A stretch of DNA of 64,000 nt from Moniliella sp. 'wahieum'. Taxonomy: Eukaryota; Basidiomycota; Moniliellomycetes; Moniliellales; Moniliellaceae. The DNA lies in NCBI GenBank assembly GCA_003971905.1, contig RSEE01000028.1, positions 1 through 64,000 on the forward strand, read 5' to 3'. Both the position numbers and the translations under genes were made by a program. A model generated the notes under the pieces. That model searched no databases. It saw only the letters and a list, made by a program, of their open reading frames with translations, and was not told the origin of the DNA. Every line of letters starts with the position of its first letter. Within the stretch, counting starts at the first letter, position 1. This document shows, in pieces, positions 1 through 13,381 of this stretch.

Positions 1-24
1 AACCCAACCCTAACCCTAACCCTA
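1..24. repeat. Telomere repeat (CCCTAA)n
   Basis: The window opens with about four CCCTAA units, the C-rich strand of the TTAGGG telomere repeat used by most filamentous and basidiomycete fungi. C-rich repeats at the 5' end of the plus strand are the orientation expected at a left chromosome end. Only four units remain, so the assembly stops just inside the telomere. Confidence 0.9.
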
Positions 25-3000
25 GATCATCTCGACGATCGCGATGCGTTTAACCTGCTTGCTCCTTCCGAAGGCGGGCTTGCAGGGAGGCTCCTCGATC
101 GACGTTGCGTCTCCCCAGGGCCGATCCCGAGGGGGCCTGGCCACAGCTATTGATGATTTGGCGTGCGCGCACCGCCAGGTCAAAGCAGGCGTCCCAGGGT
201 GGACGGCGCGTCCGCCGCGTCCTGGGACGCGGCTGTGAGGTGGGCCACAGGCGGCTCTGCGCCCTCGTTGCACGGGTTACCGGTGCGGGACCGTCTGCTT
301 TGGTGCGGGGGGCTCTGCAACCGAATATTCGACATCTTCCCGTTCAATAAGGGCGGAGGATCTGGCGGCCCAGCTCCAGCAGATGGACGAGTAGCTCTGG
401 CGTGAAGTGAAGGCAATCCGGAGGGGCGGATCCGAGAGTGATACGGCTGGTCAGAAGGGACAAAGCTCTTTTTCCTTGCCAGCCCATATGGGTGCCTTAG
501 GCTTCGAGTGCCAACAGTGGTGGTATTCCGGTTGCTGTTATTCAAGGCACTGACAAGAGGGGTTGGATATGGTGTCTTCCATTGGGGCCTGCTGGTATCC
601 CTGATGCGACTGGGCTCATACCGCACCTGTCTCCCGCGGTGGTGCTGCGACCAAGATGGGGTTGGCGCGATCAAGGCACTCTGTGAGGCGGTGGGACATC
701 TCGTCGGTCCGCTTTTGGCTTCCTGTTTGCATGCGACACGCCTATGGCACCCCGGTTTCCTTTCGGCCATACGGCCGCCCGAAGGGCGAGACGTGCCAAT
801 GCAGTTTCCCTCTTTTCTTCTACTAATCCACTTCTTGTTCATCATGTGCGGAACCACCCAACCCTTGCTCCAGTGACATACTGACCAGCGCGCTAAACAG
901 GTACCAATACGTTAGGCGCAGGAGAATAGCCGATGGATTAAGAAAGTGATCCTCGCTATACTCGGAGGCATTTCCTCCGCCAGCGATCAAACATCCCTCC
1001 AGGCAATGACGCGCTCGAATGGTGGCGGGGCAGGTGGGGCAGGACCCGCTGTCGACGATGACCGGGGGCGTGGGTGATGAGAGCGACGGACAGGCGTGTT
1101 GCAACATATCGAGGACCATTATGAAGATGTACTAGATCGAATCTTGGTCGGCTTCTGCCGCGGCCTGGTGCCGATGAAGAAGGGATCGCTCATCTGCAGA
1201 TCGCCTCTTTCAAGCCCGACTAATGTGGCTCAGTCATTGTGTACGACCTGCTGGATGAGAACTGTGCTAGTGCTGACTGTCCCTCATGATGTGCTTGGTC
1301 GCGGTGCCCGCTTCTCTCCGGATTACCGACCTAGGATGGCCCCGGCGCGCGAATTTGGTTTTCATATCCTCTACGATGGCCCAAGTTGCTGACATTTCGC
1401 ATTGGGGCGGTGCTGGCGCACATACTGTAAGCCAGGCCGCCGGCGAACTGCAACCGGGCCGCCGAAGCGGCTGATCAGCGGTCCTGATACAAATCAAGTC
1501 AAGGCCCACCAACGCCATTCCAAAGGCAGCGGCCGCGAGCCCATGGCCAAACCAAGTCCATGCTGGACCGCCTCTGGGGGTGGTCTCGCCAAGGGCGTAA
1601 GAGGGGGGAGACTATGACCGTCTTTGGCTCACGCAGTGCCTCACAATACCTATCTTCCAACTCCAGTCAAGTACACTCGTCCACCCTCATCTGCCTTCCC
1701 CTCTGCTGGACCCTCCATTACCCCCTTTCCCCAAATCAGGTTGAGCCGGTGGGGGGTCCAATGACACTTGGGGCACGCCTGGGAGTCTACAGCTCATCCC
1801 AACTGCAACACGCATCACACCTCCCTCATCCTGTACCGCGTTGCCTCCAGTACATTTCCTGCTACCCTGTTCTGACCACGACAGGTGAACAAGCTTATGT
1901 AAGGTACTGCATACGGATTTCCCCAGGCCCAAAACCGAATGGAGAAGATTCGAATCGTGCCGTCTACGGTGGCAGGTGTGCGTTGGCAGAAGTGGGAAAC
2001 GTGGGAAGGACCCAATACCTCTTCGACAAAACACCAAGCCAAACAAGGCCGAAACAAGGAACGCAACAAGGATCATGAGCCGTTGGAGTCGGGGCTTATT
2101 AGGGCATGTTGCCCGTTGACGGCAAAGGACGAGCGCACACGAGTCCTTTGGTGGGTGGTCGAAGGTGACCCGTGGCGGTGGGTAAGAGAACAAGGAAAGA
2201 GGGGAGGCGGTACGTTGGTGAAATGTCCTCCGCAGGGTTGGTGACTGGCGTGCCCGTCTCATTTTCGTTCTACCCCGGTCAACCTTCCATTTGTACCACC
2301 ATCGGCTCGGAACGACCACCGGTCCGCTCATCACCATCTCCGCCTCTCGATGGCGACTACCCCATTCACTTTCAGCTGTTATGCACATCCTCATTGCCCC
2401 TGCCAGTTGACATGACTGTCAACAAGTCCCAGGGCCAAAGCTTGCGATATGTCGGTATCCCGCCTCTTAGTATTCCTGCGCATGCCCAACAGCTCTATGT
2501 CGCCCTTCCCCGCATCCACTCCTGCCAATAGCTCAGAGTCACCCTCCCACCTGCTTGGACCATCCAACAACAATGCCTGTCAGCCGGCCATCGCATACGT
2601 CGGGGAAGGTTGCTGATGAAGCAGCAGTCAGAGACATCGTGTCACTGCCCGAGGACGATGGCGAGTGCCCTTTGATGTGGGAAAAAAATATGGGCAATCT
2701 GAGCAGTCAGGACATCCGTAACGCGTTGCAGGAGACTTGAAAAGTGTGACGATGTGGTTAGCACAGTTCCGGAAGCATGGAGCGTGAGTCTAGCAATGTT
2801 TTTGATGCAGAAGGAAAGGGCGAAGGAGACGGAGAAGAAGGAGGGACGAGATCAGTGGTGTCAGGGTACTACTAGGATGCAAGAGTGGAACGCAAAGCGG
2901 TTAGTAAGAATGGTCCTCTTCGATGATTCGAGTAATCATCTCCCACTCTTCTTGCGTCCCCATCTCCTTCGCAAATAACAATGCGTCTCTCGCTGCAGGT

Positions 3001-3241
3001 TTCTCGACATAGTAGCGATGACATTTTAAACCTCAACTGAACCGATAATCTATCTCAGTGTTTCCAAGGAAGAAGCCGACCGAACGGGTCTGATATGGCT
3101 GGTTGCGGCTGGCTTCTTCATCTTCGCTTTTTCTTCTCGCAGCTTGAATTAACATGGTAGTATCATCTTTCCCCCATCTCTTTATCTCCTGGTTATTAGC
3201 CTCTCAACCACACGGGCGCGGTATGCCGCTAATTCCTCAGC
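25..3241. other. Subtelomeric region without an intact gene
   Basis: No reading frame here reads as a complete conserved protein. Frames are short and interrupted on both strands, and the only recognisable coding remnant is a helicase end near 2.4-2.5 kb. This fits a subtelomere built of decayed repeat-derived sequence. The first clear chromosomal gene, a pyruvate decarboxylase, has its stop codon at the right edge of this region. Confidence 0.6.
2355..2531 (+). pseudogene. PIF1/Helitron-type helicase C-terminal remnant
   Basis: A short frame contains MTVNKSQGQSLRYVGI followed shortly by QLYVALPRI. This matches the last motifs of PIF1-like helicases, including Helitron helicases, where an MTINKSQGQ-like motif is followed by a HGQLYVALSR-like motif. 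The frame stops soon after the second motif, as in intact proteins. Upstream, only a weak PF-like stretch (YPIHFQLL) can be aligned by eye, and no Walker A or B motif is visible in the preceding 2 kb, so this is a truncated copy. Its position about 2.4 kb from the telomere suits subtelomeric or terminal helicase elements. A domestic PIF1 cannot be excluded, but the lack of upstream domains argues against it. Confidence 0.6.
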
Positions 3242-5388
<2,147 letters not shown>

Positions 5389-5480
5389 GGTGCGAAAACC
5401 GTTGTGTGTGTTGCGGATGGAGGAGGTTGTAAGGGGGACGATGAGGGTGAAGAGAACAGGGGAGGGGCGGTCCGAAGGCG

Positions 5481-5489
5481 TATATAATA
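5481..5489 (-). promoter_or_regulatory. TATA-like element upstream of pyruvate decarboxylase
   Basis: An AT-rich TATATAATA block (reading TATTATATA on the coding strand) stands about 93 bases upstream of the PDC start codon in otherwise GC-rich sequence. Spacing and isolation fit a TATA box for a strongly expressed glycolytic gene. This is inference from position only. Confidence 0.4.
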
Positions 5490-6566
5490 GGGGAGTCACT
5501 ATAGTCAGGAGCTTATGCTGTGCGGCGAGAGGGCACGCACACGCCACAAACGATAAACGCTCTTCGCAGCGGAGACCAATTCTCGTGCTAGTAGGCAATA
5601 ATCTATCCCTGGTCGCACCCGACCACGGCGGCTGCCGGGGCTGCCGGTGTGGTGGGTGGATGCCAGCTCGTTTGATAACAGCCGCCGGCATCAGAGGAGG
5701 GGAACTCTACAGCCATTCTGCGATCTTCGGTAGCTGTGGATCAAAATGCATGATGCGCATGCGTGACCCAGGGGCATTGGGCGCTCGGCGCAGCCAATCA
5801 AGATGGAGACGAGTGAATCATGCGGACGCCGTGGCGCGCCTGCGCTGCAAGACAACAGGGCCGCCGGCGCCGGTGGTGTACCATGTATCAGGACCGTGAT
5901 ACAGCCGTCCATAGAGCAAACATCGCCGGTATCACTATCACTGCCCCCTTGGTAGCAAAACACCAAAAGGGCGGCAGTGGCGTAAGGAGACCAGTTTGAT
6001 GGCGCTGTCGGGCGCTTTGGCGCGATATGTTGCTATCAGCGCATCTCCCCCATACTGCGTACTGGCTCACTCGGTCTAGTTGCTCAGCTGGACTGTACAA
6101 GTAGTAGGCGCCATCCCCCTAACATTAGCCCGAATTGAGTCGCAGCCATGTCAGCGAATTCCCGAGACCAGAATGGGTAGGGAACCCTGGTACCTACAGC
6201 CCACCGCCACAGCCCGCCGTGACGTTCCAGCCCGGCGAAGCGCCCACACACATGCCTCTACATGTTGACGCACAAAGCCTAACTCATCTGGCAAAGGTCG
6301 TGCCTGGTCCTCCCTTTCTGGCCTCCCAACGATTGTAAGTGAAGCGGCCGGTACCTGGTCCGCTTCCAGCGTGGGATGCATAAAACACATGTAGTGCAGT
6401 GGCAGAACCTGCCCGACAGGGGTCCCATAGAGGCGGGTGACACAGGCATCGGCGAGGGCCCAGTAGAACCCACGTTTGCCTGGTACCCCTGACTTTTGGA
6501 GCATTGCGTGCGCAATGAAACGCCCAAAGCGAGATGCGACGGGAGAAGATTGAAGGAACAGATGAT
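5490..6566. other. Intergenic region between PDC and eS24
   Basis: I see no gene here. Frames on both strands are short, change composition abruptly and show no known motif. The region holds the upstream sequence of PDC and the downstream sequence of the eS24 gene, both on the minus strand. Confidence 0.5.
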
Positions 6567-6967
6567 TTACTTTTCTTGTTGTCCGACGCCTTGTTCTTGG
6601 CGGTACCAAAGAACTTCTTGGCGCGGTTCTTGCGCTCCTTGCGCAGCTTGCGACCAGCGCCCTCGACCTTCTCGGCCAGGCCCGAGCGGACAAGACGGAA
6701 CTTGGGCTCGAACTTCTTCTGGGCCTCGGCCGAGTCGTAAATCAGAGCAAAGCCCGTGGTGCGTCCACCACCAAAGTGGGTGCGCAGGCCAAAAGTGACA
6801 ACCTGCTCGGCGGGCGCCTTGTAGAGCGCACCGAGCTTCTCAGAAAGCTCAGCACGGCTCACGTTAGGACGCGCGGGGTGGATGACCTCCAGCACGCACT
6901 GCCGCCGCTGGAGAAGAGCGTTGCGCATAAACTTACGCGTGCGCAGCGTCACGGGCGAGTTCGGGTC
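6567..6967 (-). CDS. RPS24: 40S ribosomal protein eS24 (main exon)
   Basis: The exon encodes most of ribosomal protein eS24 of the small subunit: [18 protein letters not shown], then [39 protein letters not shown] and [19 protein letters not shown], with a basic tail. It is preceded by a clear acceptor (TTGCAG) with a CTAAC branch point about 20 bases upstream, so the start codon lies in a small upstream exon that I could not place; very short first exons are common in ribosomal protein genes. The end reads ...NKK followed by AGTAAATC. One extra A in the AAAA run would give Lys then TAA, the natural stop assumed here. The gene is divergent from the VMA21-like gene on the other strand. Confidence 0.88.
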
Positions 6968-7249
6968 CTGCAATCGTTCGAGTTAGCACCCCGTCGTTCA
7001 TCATGCGGATGGGTCCCAGCGCTGCCAGGGTCGCGCGGAGGGGCAGAGGCGTAGCACTCCATGTTGGGCTTGGTGAGGAGTCGTCGGCACGAACCACCGT
7101 ACGCGTGGCCGCAGCGGGAGATTCCAGCAGACCAGCAACCGCCAACAGTAGGGTTGGGCCGCAATGTACTGCCGCAGCATTTGCAACCCTAGTTGTCCAT
7201 CGGGCTCGACGCATCATGCAATTACTGATGGGGGGGGTCCATATCGGGG

Positions 7250-7300
7250 ATGTCACACGTGATGTGATGTGCCTTGCCGCCTGTTGTCACATGTCACACT
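7250..7300. promoter_or_regulatory. GTCAC/TGATG motif array in divergent promoter
   Basis: Between eS24 (minus) and the VMA21-like gene (plus) lies a cluster of short TGTCAC, CACGTG and GTGATGTGATG words, then TGTCACATGTCACAC. Similar arrays recur in other promoters of this window. The position about 160-210 bases upstream of the VMA21 start suggests a transcription-factor site, but the factor is unknown. Confidence 0.4.
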
Positions 7301-7461
7301 CCCCAGGCGCAGTTGAAATTGGGAGGGCGGTGTGCTGCAATTTCAGATAGAAGCTGACGCGCGGACCAACGAGGGTTCCCGGTTCCCGCACTCGGTACGC
7401 CCCGAGTCGGAGGGCTCGTCGCGGGTTTGGTTGCGTGGTTGCGTTCAGCCATTCATCCACC

Positions 7462-7909
7462 ATGTCGAGCTCGCTCGCTGCCCCACAACTTCCGAGGGGC
7501 AAGTCCGGCAGCGCATCGCTGCCTCTTCCCCGCAACCCCCGACTGCGTTATCTGCAGAGCAGAATGCATCCTCCTCCGCCCCCCATCGACCTTGGCGTCG
7601 GCGCCCCTTGCCGCTGCTCGGTGCCGCCGACGGGCAGGACAGACGGCTCGGTGTGGCGCACCTTCTCCCTTTTCGTTCGCCATGTTTTCCTTGCCCATTG
7701 CGGTGCTCTATGGCTCAAAGGACACTCTGTTTGGCGGCAACATTAACTATGCGGGCGGGTTGGCGGCCGTAGTGGCGAACATGGTGTTGGTGGCGTACGT
7801 GGTGGTGTGCTTCTATGACGACGATGGTGCTACTCGGGCTGCGCCTGCGCCTGCGCCTGCGTCGGTCGCCACACCCACACCGCCCAAAGATCAAGGCAAG
7901 GACCAATGA
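7462..7909 (+). CDS. VMA21: VMA21-like V-ATPase assembly factor
   Basis: This small membrane protein resembles VMA21, the ER chaperone that helps assemble the Vo sector of the vacuolar proton ATPase. The core has two hydrophobic segments: FAMFSLPIAVLYG and NYAGGLAAVVANMVLVAYVV, joined by a short loop with FGG and followed by an acidic-basic tail ending KDQGKDQ, in a place where family members carry an ER-retrieval signal. The start ATG sits in a good context (CCACCATGTCG). About 70 low-complexity residues precede the first membrane segment, longer than in yeast. The frame changes within TCTCCCTTTTCG before the first membrane segment; removing one C would restore VWRTFSFSFAMF. A second break probably lies in the N-terminal tail. 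Confidence 0.72.
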
Positions 7910-9458
7910 CTCAAAATGTGACGGGAGGTTGTTCAGTTGCCTGAGAGCGCCGAGCTGTCCAGCATCCCTCTCCCCCAGCCAGCTGCCACCGCCGTGACGC
8001 AGACAGCCTGCAAACTGGCTGTACTTTCTCAACAATCCAACCACCAACGGGTAGATGCCCAGCAAGGCCGGTGATGAAGTCCCCAGCTCACTTGTGGCTG
8101 AGATGAGCAGGGGGAGCCTTAGCATTACCAACGATTCCCGTTCCCGCGGTTGGATTGAGCAAGTATATAGGTAAGAATTTTTCCAAGACGCAGTAGGCGG
8201 ATGCTGGTCAGACCGTGGGCACGTACTTGGCGTACCACACGGTGGGTGGTTGTATACGCGATGGGGTGTGCTGCGTGTCAGCGTCCCGGCCAGCTCACTG
8301 CGACCAATTCACAGCGGGCGAGGGACCTTTGGTTGGTTGCAGGTCAAACTCGGGGGACGTGGTGGAGCAGCTTAATACTCGCCCCTTAAACCCCCCTTAT
8401 CCTCCCTCCCACACATATGCCTTAGCCTGTACATGTTCTGTCACCGCAGCGAGGCAGTAACCATCAGTTGCCTGCAAATGAGTCGGAACTACCGAAAGAG
8501 CGAGGCAGCTGATCCCAGAAGGTATGCAGAGGGATGGACGGGAAACCAAGTGGTATGGTGGTGGGGACCGTGGAGCGATGCCCGAAAGGGAATCGAGCCG
8601 CCGACAGGGAGCCAAAACGAGGACGCAGGGGCAGGGACAGGTGGAGAGGGCGTTGGAATCCAGCATGCAGATGGGGCCGGGCTCATCGCTCAGCTCATCA
8701 TCCCCAGCCCCCAATGTCTGAGACGGCCTGAGGCCCGAGGGGCTGTCCACGGATCCTCCCAGTGTTGGCGCTTCCGCCCATTCAACCGAATCACGAGACA
8801 ATATTTGGCCCGTCCTGCTTCCGCAGAGCTGGACCCCACTTTGGTTTTTGAGGGGGGACCCATTCCAAACCTGCGAGTCAGACGGCGAGGCAGGTTTACG
8901 CTTAACGTCGTGTAACCCCCGTACCGCTATCAGGTTTACTAAGGCTTTTATAACTGTACGGCCGGTAACACGTATCATCAAGTGAAGAGCGATCGCCAGC
9001 ACCGCCTGCCTGTCCTGGCACCGTCCACCACACGCGCACCAGGCCAATCTCGAGTTCATGTGCAGCGCGCCTGCCCCCATTACTAGTCATACATTGTTGC
9101 CATCTGCGTGACGTGTGCTGCATGGCTCGCTTCATGCCAGAGGGGAGCTGAATCCATTACGAAACTCAGGAGCTCGCAGCCGAGAGCCCAGCCCGTTCGG
9201 GCTAGCATTTTCCTGGTTGCATGCCTCGGACGCATTCGTCTTTCGTGTACCACAGACGATGCAGATGTAGATGTAGATGCAGATACAGATACAGATGCAC
9301 AAGTGCAAAGTGCAAGTCCCTCAATCCCCAACCCTGGACTTGTCGCGTCGTCTCGTAGGACAGCAAGGCCACCTCACCTCCACGTCCGTCCTCGCTGTCT
9401 GGACGGGCAGACCGCAGGGGACAGGTGGCGCGTGTAACCACCTCTGCCCATGGGTCGC
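7910..9458. other. Intergenic region, convergent gene ends
   Basis: This 1.5 kb lies between the converging VMA21-like and SWD3 genes. A minus-strand frame of about 225 codons (8397-9080) is open but starts without ATG, is rich in Ser/Pro/Cys and has no motif I recognise. A hexamer microsatellite lies near 9.26 kb. I call no gene. Confidence 0.4.
9258..9298. repeat. Hexanucleotide microsatellite AGATGY/AGATAC
   Basis: About seven tandem AGATGC, AGATGT and AGATAC units occur in a row. Copies differ at the last two positions only. It is a simple repeat in the intergenic region downstream of SWD3. Confidence 0.8.
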
Positions 9459-11126
9459 TTAGGACCTTGGTAGCCGTCTCCAGCTACGCTGCGTCGCCCG
9501 CTGCGTACCCGCCACGTCGTCCGCCACGTCGTCCGCCACGTCCATCCAGACCCGGATGCTGGGATCATGTTCCATGCTGCCCGAGGCGATGATAGGGAGG
9601 GTAGGGTGTACCTGGCAGAACGACGAGGTCAGTAATGCTGCATATCCGCAATCCCCGCCGCCGCGCTGCTGCCTGCTTCCAGGGGCCCAGACTCACCGCG
9701 AGTGCCAGAATGACGTCCGTATGCCCAAAGAGCGTCTGTACCACTCTTTGCTCTGCACATCCCAGATCCATACTTTTTGGTCCTCAGCCCCGCAGACGAC
9801 CTGAATCTCAGGCAGTGATGCGCGCTCTCCGCCGCTGGGCCAGCGGGGCGGGGTGAAAACGCTTTGGTGGGGTACCGTTCGTTCATGTGACCAGTGTAGG
9901 TCTTGACGATCTTGCCATTGATCACGTCCCAGAGGCGGACCGAGTTGTCCAATGTGCTCGCCAGCAGAAAGGAGGAGGAAGGAGCAAATTTGACGGACGC
10001 AACGGGTGTGGCAACGGTGGCCATCATTGGACCCGTCTGGGGCACAAGCGTCTTGAGACACTGCCCCGTCAGCACGTTCCACAGCCGCCTGAAGGGGTGC
10101 AGGTCAGCAGTCAGCGTTCAGTCCAGGGCAACCGCAGACCCCCCAAGCAGAAAAAAGAGTAACGTACACCAGCCCGTCGTAGCTCCCAGTTGCGGCCATT
10201 GCGCCGTCGGCACTAAAATCCACCGAGGTCACGGCCTCAGTGTGGGCATTAATCACCTTGAGACATTCGCCTGCACAGGATACCGCGTCAGATCAGAATC
10301 GCACCTTTAGGGGGGGGGGGAGAGAACCTACCTCGTCGCAAATCCCACAGCCGCAGTGTTTCATCGTACCCCCCGCTGGCCACCAGCGTTCCTTGCGGGT
10401 TAAATGCCACGCACAAGATCCAGCTCTTGTGGCCTTCCAGCGTGCGCGCCAACTCGCCCTGCAGGAGAAGGAACAAGGTCAAAAGATGGCCTAAGGTTAA
10501 ACGTGGGGGGAGGGAGGTCACATACTGTCCGAGCATTCCACACCTTGACCATTTTGTCGTCGGAGGCAGAGGCGACATAGGTCGAGTCGGGACTCCATGC
10601 CACGTCGGAGATGCCTTGCGTATGGCCGCGGAGCGAGAAGAGCAGGCTGCCGGTTGGCAGCGACCAGACCTGCACGACGCGGTCTGAGCCAGCGGACGCC
10701 AGACGCGTGCCGTGGGGAGAAAGCTAGGGCGGACACAGAGCGCGAGTGGCCATGGAGAGAGACGACTTGCTGGTAGCTGGGGCTGGGATGTGAGGCAGTG
10801 AGAGGAGCTGGGGTGGTGGAACTGAGCGCTTTTGCGGCTGGTGCTGGGTCAGGCTGCTGAGGCTGGGACTCCAGACGCCGGCGCTTGCTACTGGGCGCAT
10901 CCTCTTCCTCCTTGATGGGGTCCGAGCCGAGACACTTTTGTTCCTCCGAGTCGGGGCGAAGTACGAGCATGGCGGCAGAATGTGGAGCTGCGTCGGGAGC
11001 ATCTGCCTGCTGTGGGGGTGGGAGGGGGGGTTCGGGCGAAGGGCGGGCGGAGGGCGAGAGTGGAGGGGCGGCGGTGGAGAGCGTGCGGTGAGTGGAGGAC
11101 CCAGCACCGGCGTCGGGCGTGGCCAT
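9459..11126 (-). CDS. SWD3: WD40 protein SWD3/WDR5, COMPASS subunit
   Basis: This is a WDR5-type beta propeller, the scaffold of the COMPASS histone H3K4 methyltransferase in the nucleus. After a Pro/Ser-rich N-tail with KRRR come seven WD repeats, for example GHTQGISDVAWSPDSTYVAS, DDKMVKVWN, GGYDETLRLWD, TLDNSVRLWD, KTYTGHMNERY and EDQKVWIWD, matching WDR5 repeat order including the KTYTGH.NE.Y signature. Five exons join in phase: 11126-10526, 10458-10332, 10270-10168, 10088-9697 and 9611-9459, giving about 459 residues once three small frame breaks are allowed (one at TTTCTCCCC in exon 1, two in exon 4). The start ATG has a strong CACCATGG context. The last repeat is followed by a short tail with tandem VADD copies. 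The start lies 302 bases from the divergent ALG10 gene. Confidence 0.9.
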
Positions 11127-11427
11127 GGTGGGGGCGGTGGTGGCGACGGGCACGAGGGAGGGAGACGCGGCGGCGGGAGCGTGGGGGCTGCTGTGGAACG
11201 CGTCGCGCAGCGTCGGGCGAGGGACTCTAGCATCGGATCAGTGACCTGGACCTGCGCCAGTTGGCTGGCAGCGGAACAAACAGCGGCCGTTTCAAACGTT
11301 CATCCAGTGGGCCGTCCATCGTCGCGGGTCGGTCCTCGGCGCCGGTGCGCGTGCGCTCCCTCTAACCCTGCTCCGCTCGGGTGGCAGCCACGCTCCGCCG
11401 CCTCCGCCGCTCTGCCCTGCGCCGTCG
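11127..11427. promoter_or_regulatory. Bidirectional promoter of SWD3 and ALG10
   Basis: The two start codons face away from each other across 301 bases, so this interval must hold both promoters and 5' UTRs. It is GC rich and lacks an obvious TATA element. No specific site is identified. Confidence 0.5.
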
Positions 11428-13058
11428 ATGCCGGCCCTGCGCTCCTTCCTGGCCGCGGCCTGGGTCCTGGGCTTGGGCCTGGTCGCCCGCCGCGTAAACG
11501 AGGAGGTGTCGGCGCCGTACATGGACGAGCTCTTCCATGCGCCCCAGGCAGCCGCCTACTGCCGCGGCGAGTGGCGCCGGTGGGACCCCAAGCTCACCAC
11601 CCCGCCCGGCCTCTACCTCCTCTCTGTCCTGGGCGCCATCCCCACCGCCTCCTCTCCACACTGCCGTCCTTTTGCACGTCGCTGCCTTCCTCCGCCTCGT
11701 GCCCCTTCTGTCCCTCTTGGCGCTGCCGTGGCTCCTCGCCGCACTGCGCTTCATGTTGGGCCCCCCCGGCGGGGCCTACACCACTGCACTGCTCGAAGGC
11801 TATGCCATCTCATCTCTCTCCCCGCTCTGGATGCTGGGCTTTCTGTACTACACTGATGTACCTAGTCTGGTCTCGTTCCTGCTGCTACCTGTTGGCCACA
11901 AAACGGCACTACGCTTTGTCCTCCGTGGTACGTATTTTTCGCCTGATTCCCGGCAGCTCTCCCTCTGACTGCGACTGCCTGCGGTGTTGATACCGGTGCG
12001 CCTTGTAACGTCCAGATGGGCGTGGTATCGCTTTTCTTCGCCAGACAAACATCATCTGGGTCGCCTTTGTGGCCTGGACCGTGCTCCTGACCGACCTGGA
12101 AGAGGGAGGGATGTACCTGCCTCCATTGTCCAGGCAAGCGCCTGGCCTATTGCGTCCCTTGACCATGATGGCTCATAGCCTAACGCGTCTTTCGTGGCCT
12201 GCCTGGCGGCGGGCTGCAACCCACCTAGCCCTCTACCTCCCTTCTCCCATCCTCTTTGCCGCGTTTTTGTATTGGAACGGCGGTATTGTTCTCGGGGACA
12301 AGAGCAACCACCAAGCTGGGCTTCACTTCATGCAGCTCCCGTACCTTGCGCTCTTCACTTCCCTCTTTGCGTGGCCGTACCTGTTCGCCTTCGCGGGAGG
12401 CACTGTGCGCGGACTTGTGTACCGCACCAGTCGTGACGTACTCGGGCGACCCGCGGCGCGGTGGGGTGGGTTTTCGTGCTGTGCCTTGGGGTTGGTGGCG
12501 CGGTCCGATGGGGCACGCTGTTCCATTTTTCCTGGCTGACAACCGCCACTATCCCTTCTACTTTCGTCGCCGTCTGCTGGCGCGGCCGGTGACGCGATAC
12601 GCGCTGGTACCGCTGTATGCATTGAGTGTGCGCTTGTGGGCGGCGCCCTGGCCCAGTCTCGCAGCCTGCTCTGGCTCGTTGGTCTACTCGGTCCTCGGCC
12701 TGGTGCTCGTCCGTCGCCACTGCTGGAGCCACGGTACTTTGTGGTGCCGTACATTATCATGCGTCTCAACCTGCCTGTACCTGGTGTGCCAGCTACGGTG
12801 GACGTGGCCAGCAAGGCGGGCGAGACGAACAAGACGGACAAGACTGGCGATGCGGGACGATACGAACGGGCCGCCAGCCCCCCTATCGGATCGACAGATT
12901 CGCAGTGTACCAATGTACGCGACGGGTCGCTCCTGCGCCGCTGGGCAACTGTCGAGCTAGGGTGGGCCATGGCTCTCAACCTTGTCACCATGTCCTTTCT
13001 CTACCGACCGTTTTCGTGGCCGCAGGAGCCGGGGCAAGCCCAGCGGTTCATGTGGTGA
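11428..13058 (+). CDS. ALG10: ALG10 dolichyl-P-Glc alpha-1,2-glucosyltransferase
   Basis: ALG10 adds the last glucose to the dolichol-linked oligosaccharide in the ER lumen, completing the N-glycan precursor. Hallmarks in order: YMDELFHAPQAAAYC and WDPKLTTPPGLYLLS near the N-terminus, FLYYTDVPSLVSF, RQTNIIWVAF, WNGGIVLGDKSNH, ADNRHYPFYFRRR, EPRYFVVPYIIMRLN and the terminal YRPFSWPQEPGQAQRFMW. Many hydrophobic helices lie between. One intron is supported (11928-12015, donor GTACGT, acceptor TCCAG), joining SSVV to MGVVSLFF. At least five small frame breaks are needed (about 11.66, 11.88, 12.04, 12.51 and 12.65 kb), often in C or T runs. Every segment keeps family residues, so the protein is probably functional and the breaks artefactual, although a decaying gene cannot be excluded. 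Confidence 0.88.
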
Positions 13059-13381
13059 CCACCGTGTCCCACTTCGTCACGCTTGCCCGTTGCGGGATGC
13101 GTAGAGGGACGGACGAACGAGCGCCAGGCAAAAAGGTCTCCACCTATTAGAAGGATACGCCAACCCAACCCCGCCTGCCCAGTTTACCCTTGATCCCAGC
13201 GGCTCCACCCCCTGGATCCCATACTGCACTGCACTGCACTACACTTTCCTACAACGCCGGACTAGCTCGCACTTTCCATGGCCACGCCCCGCTCCATACC
13301 AAAGCATACTCATAACTCAACTGGTGGTGGTACGCATGCATGCTATCGGCCTTGACGGCCCCCACAGACACCACTTCATTT

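Noticed and set aside
10938-11990. 350-codon plus frame crossing SWD3 exon 1 and the ALG10 start
   Set aside because: The left part is antisense to SWD3 and the right part mixes frames of ALG10. Only the last 20 residues before the intron are real ALG10 sequence.
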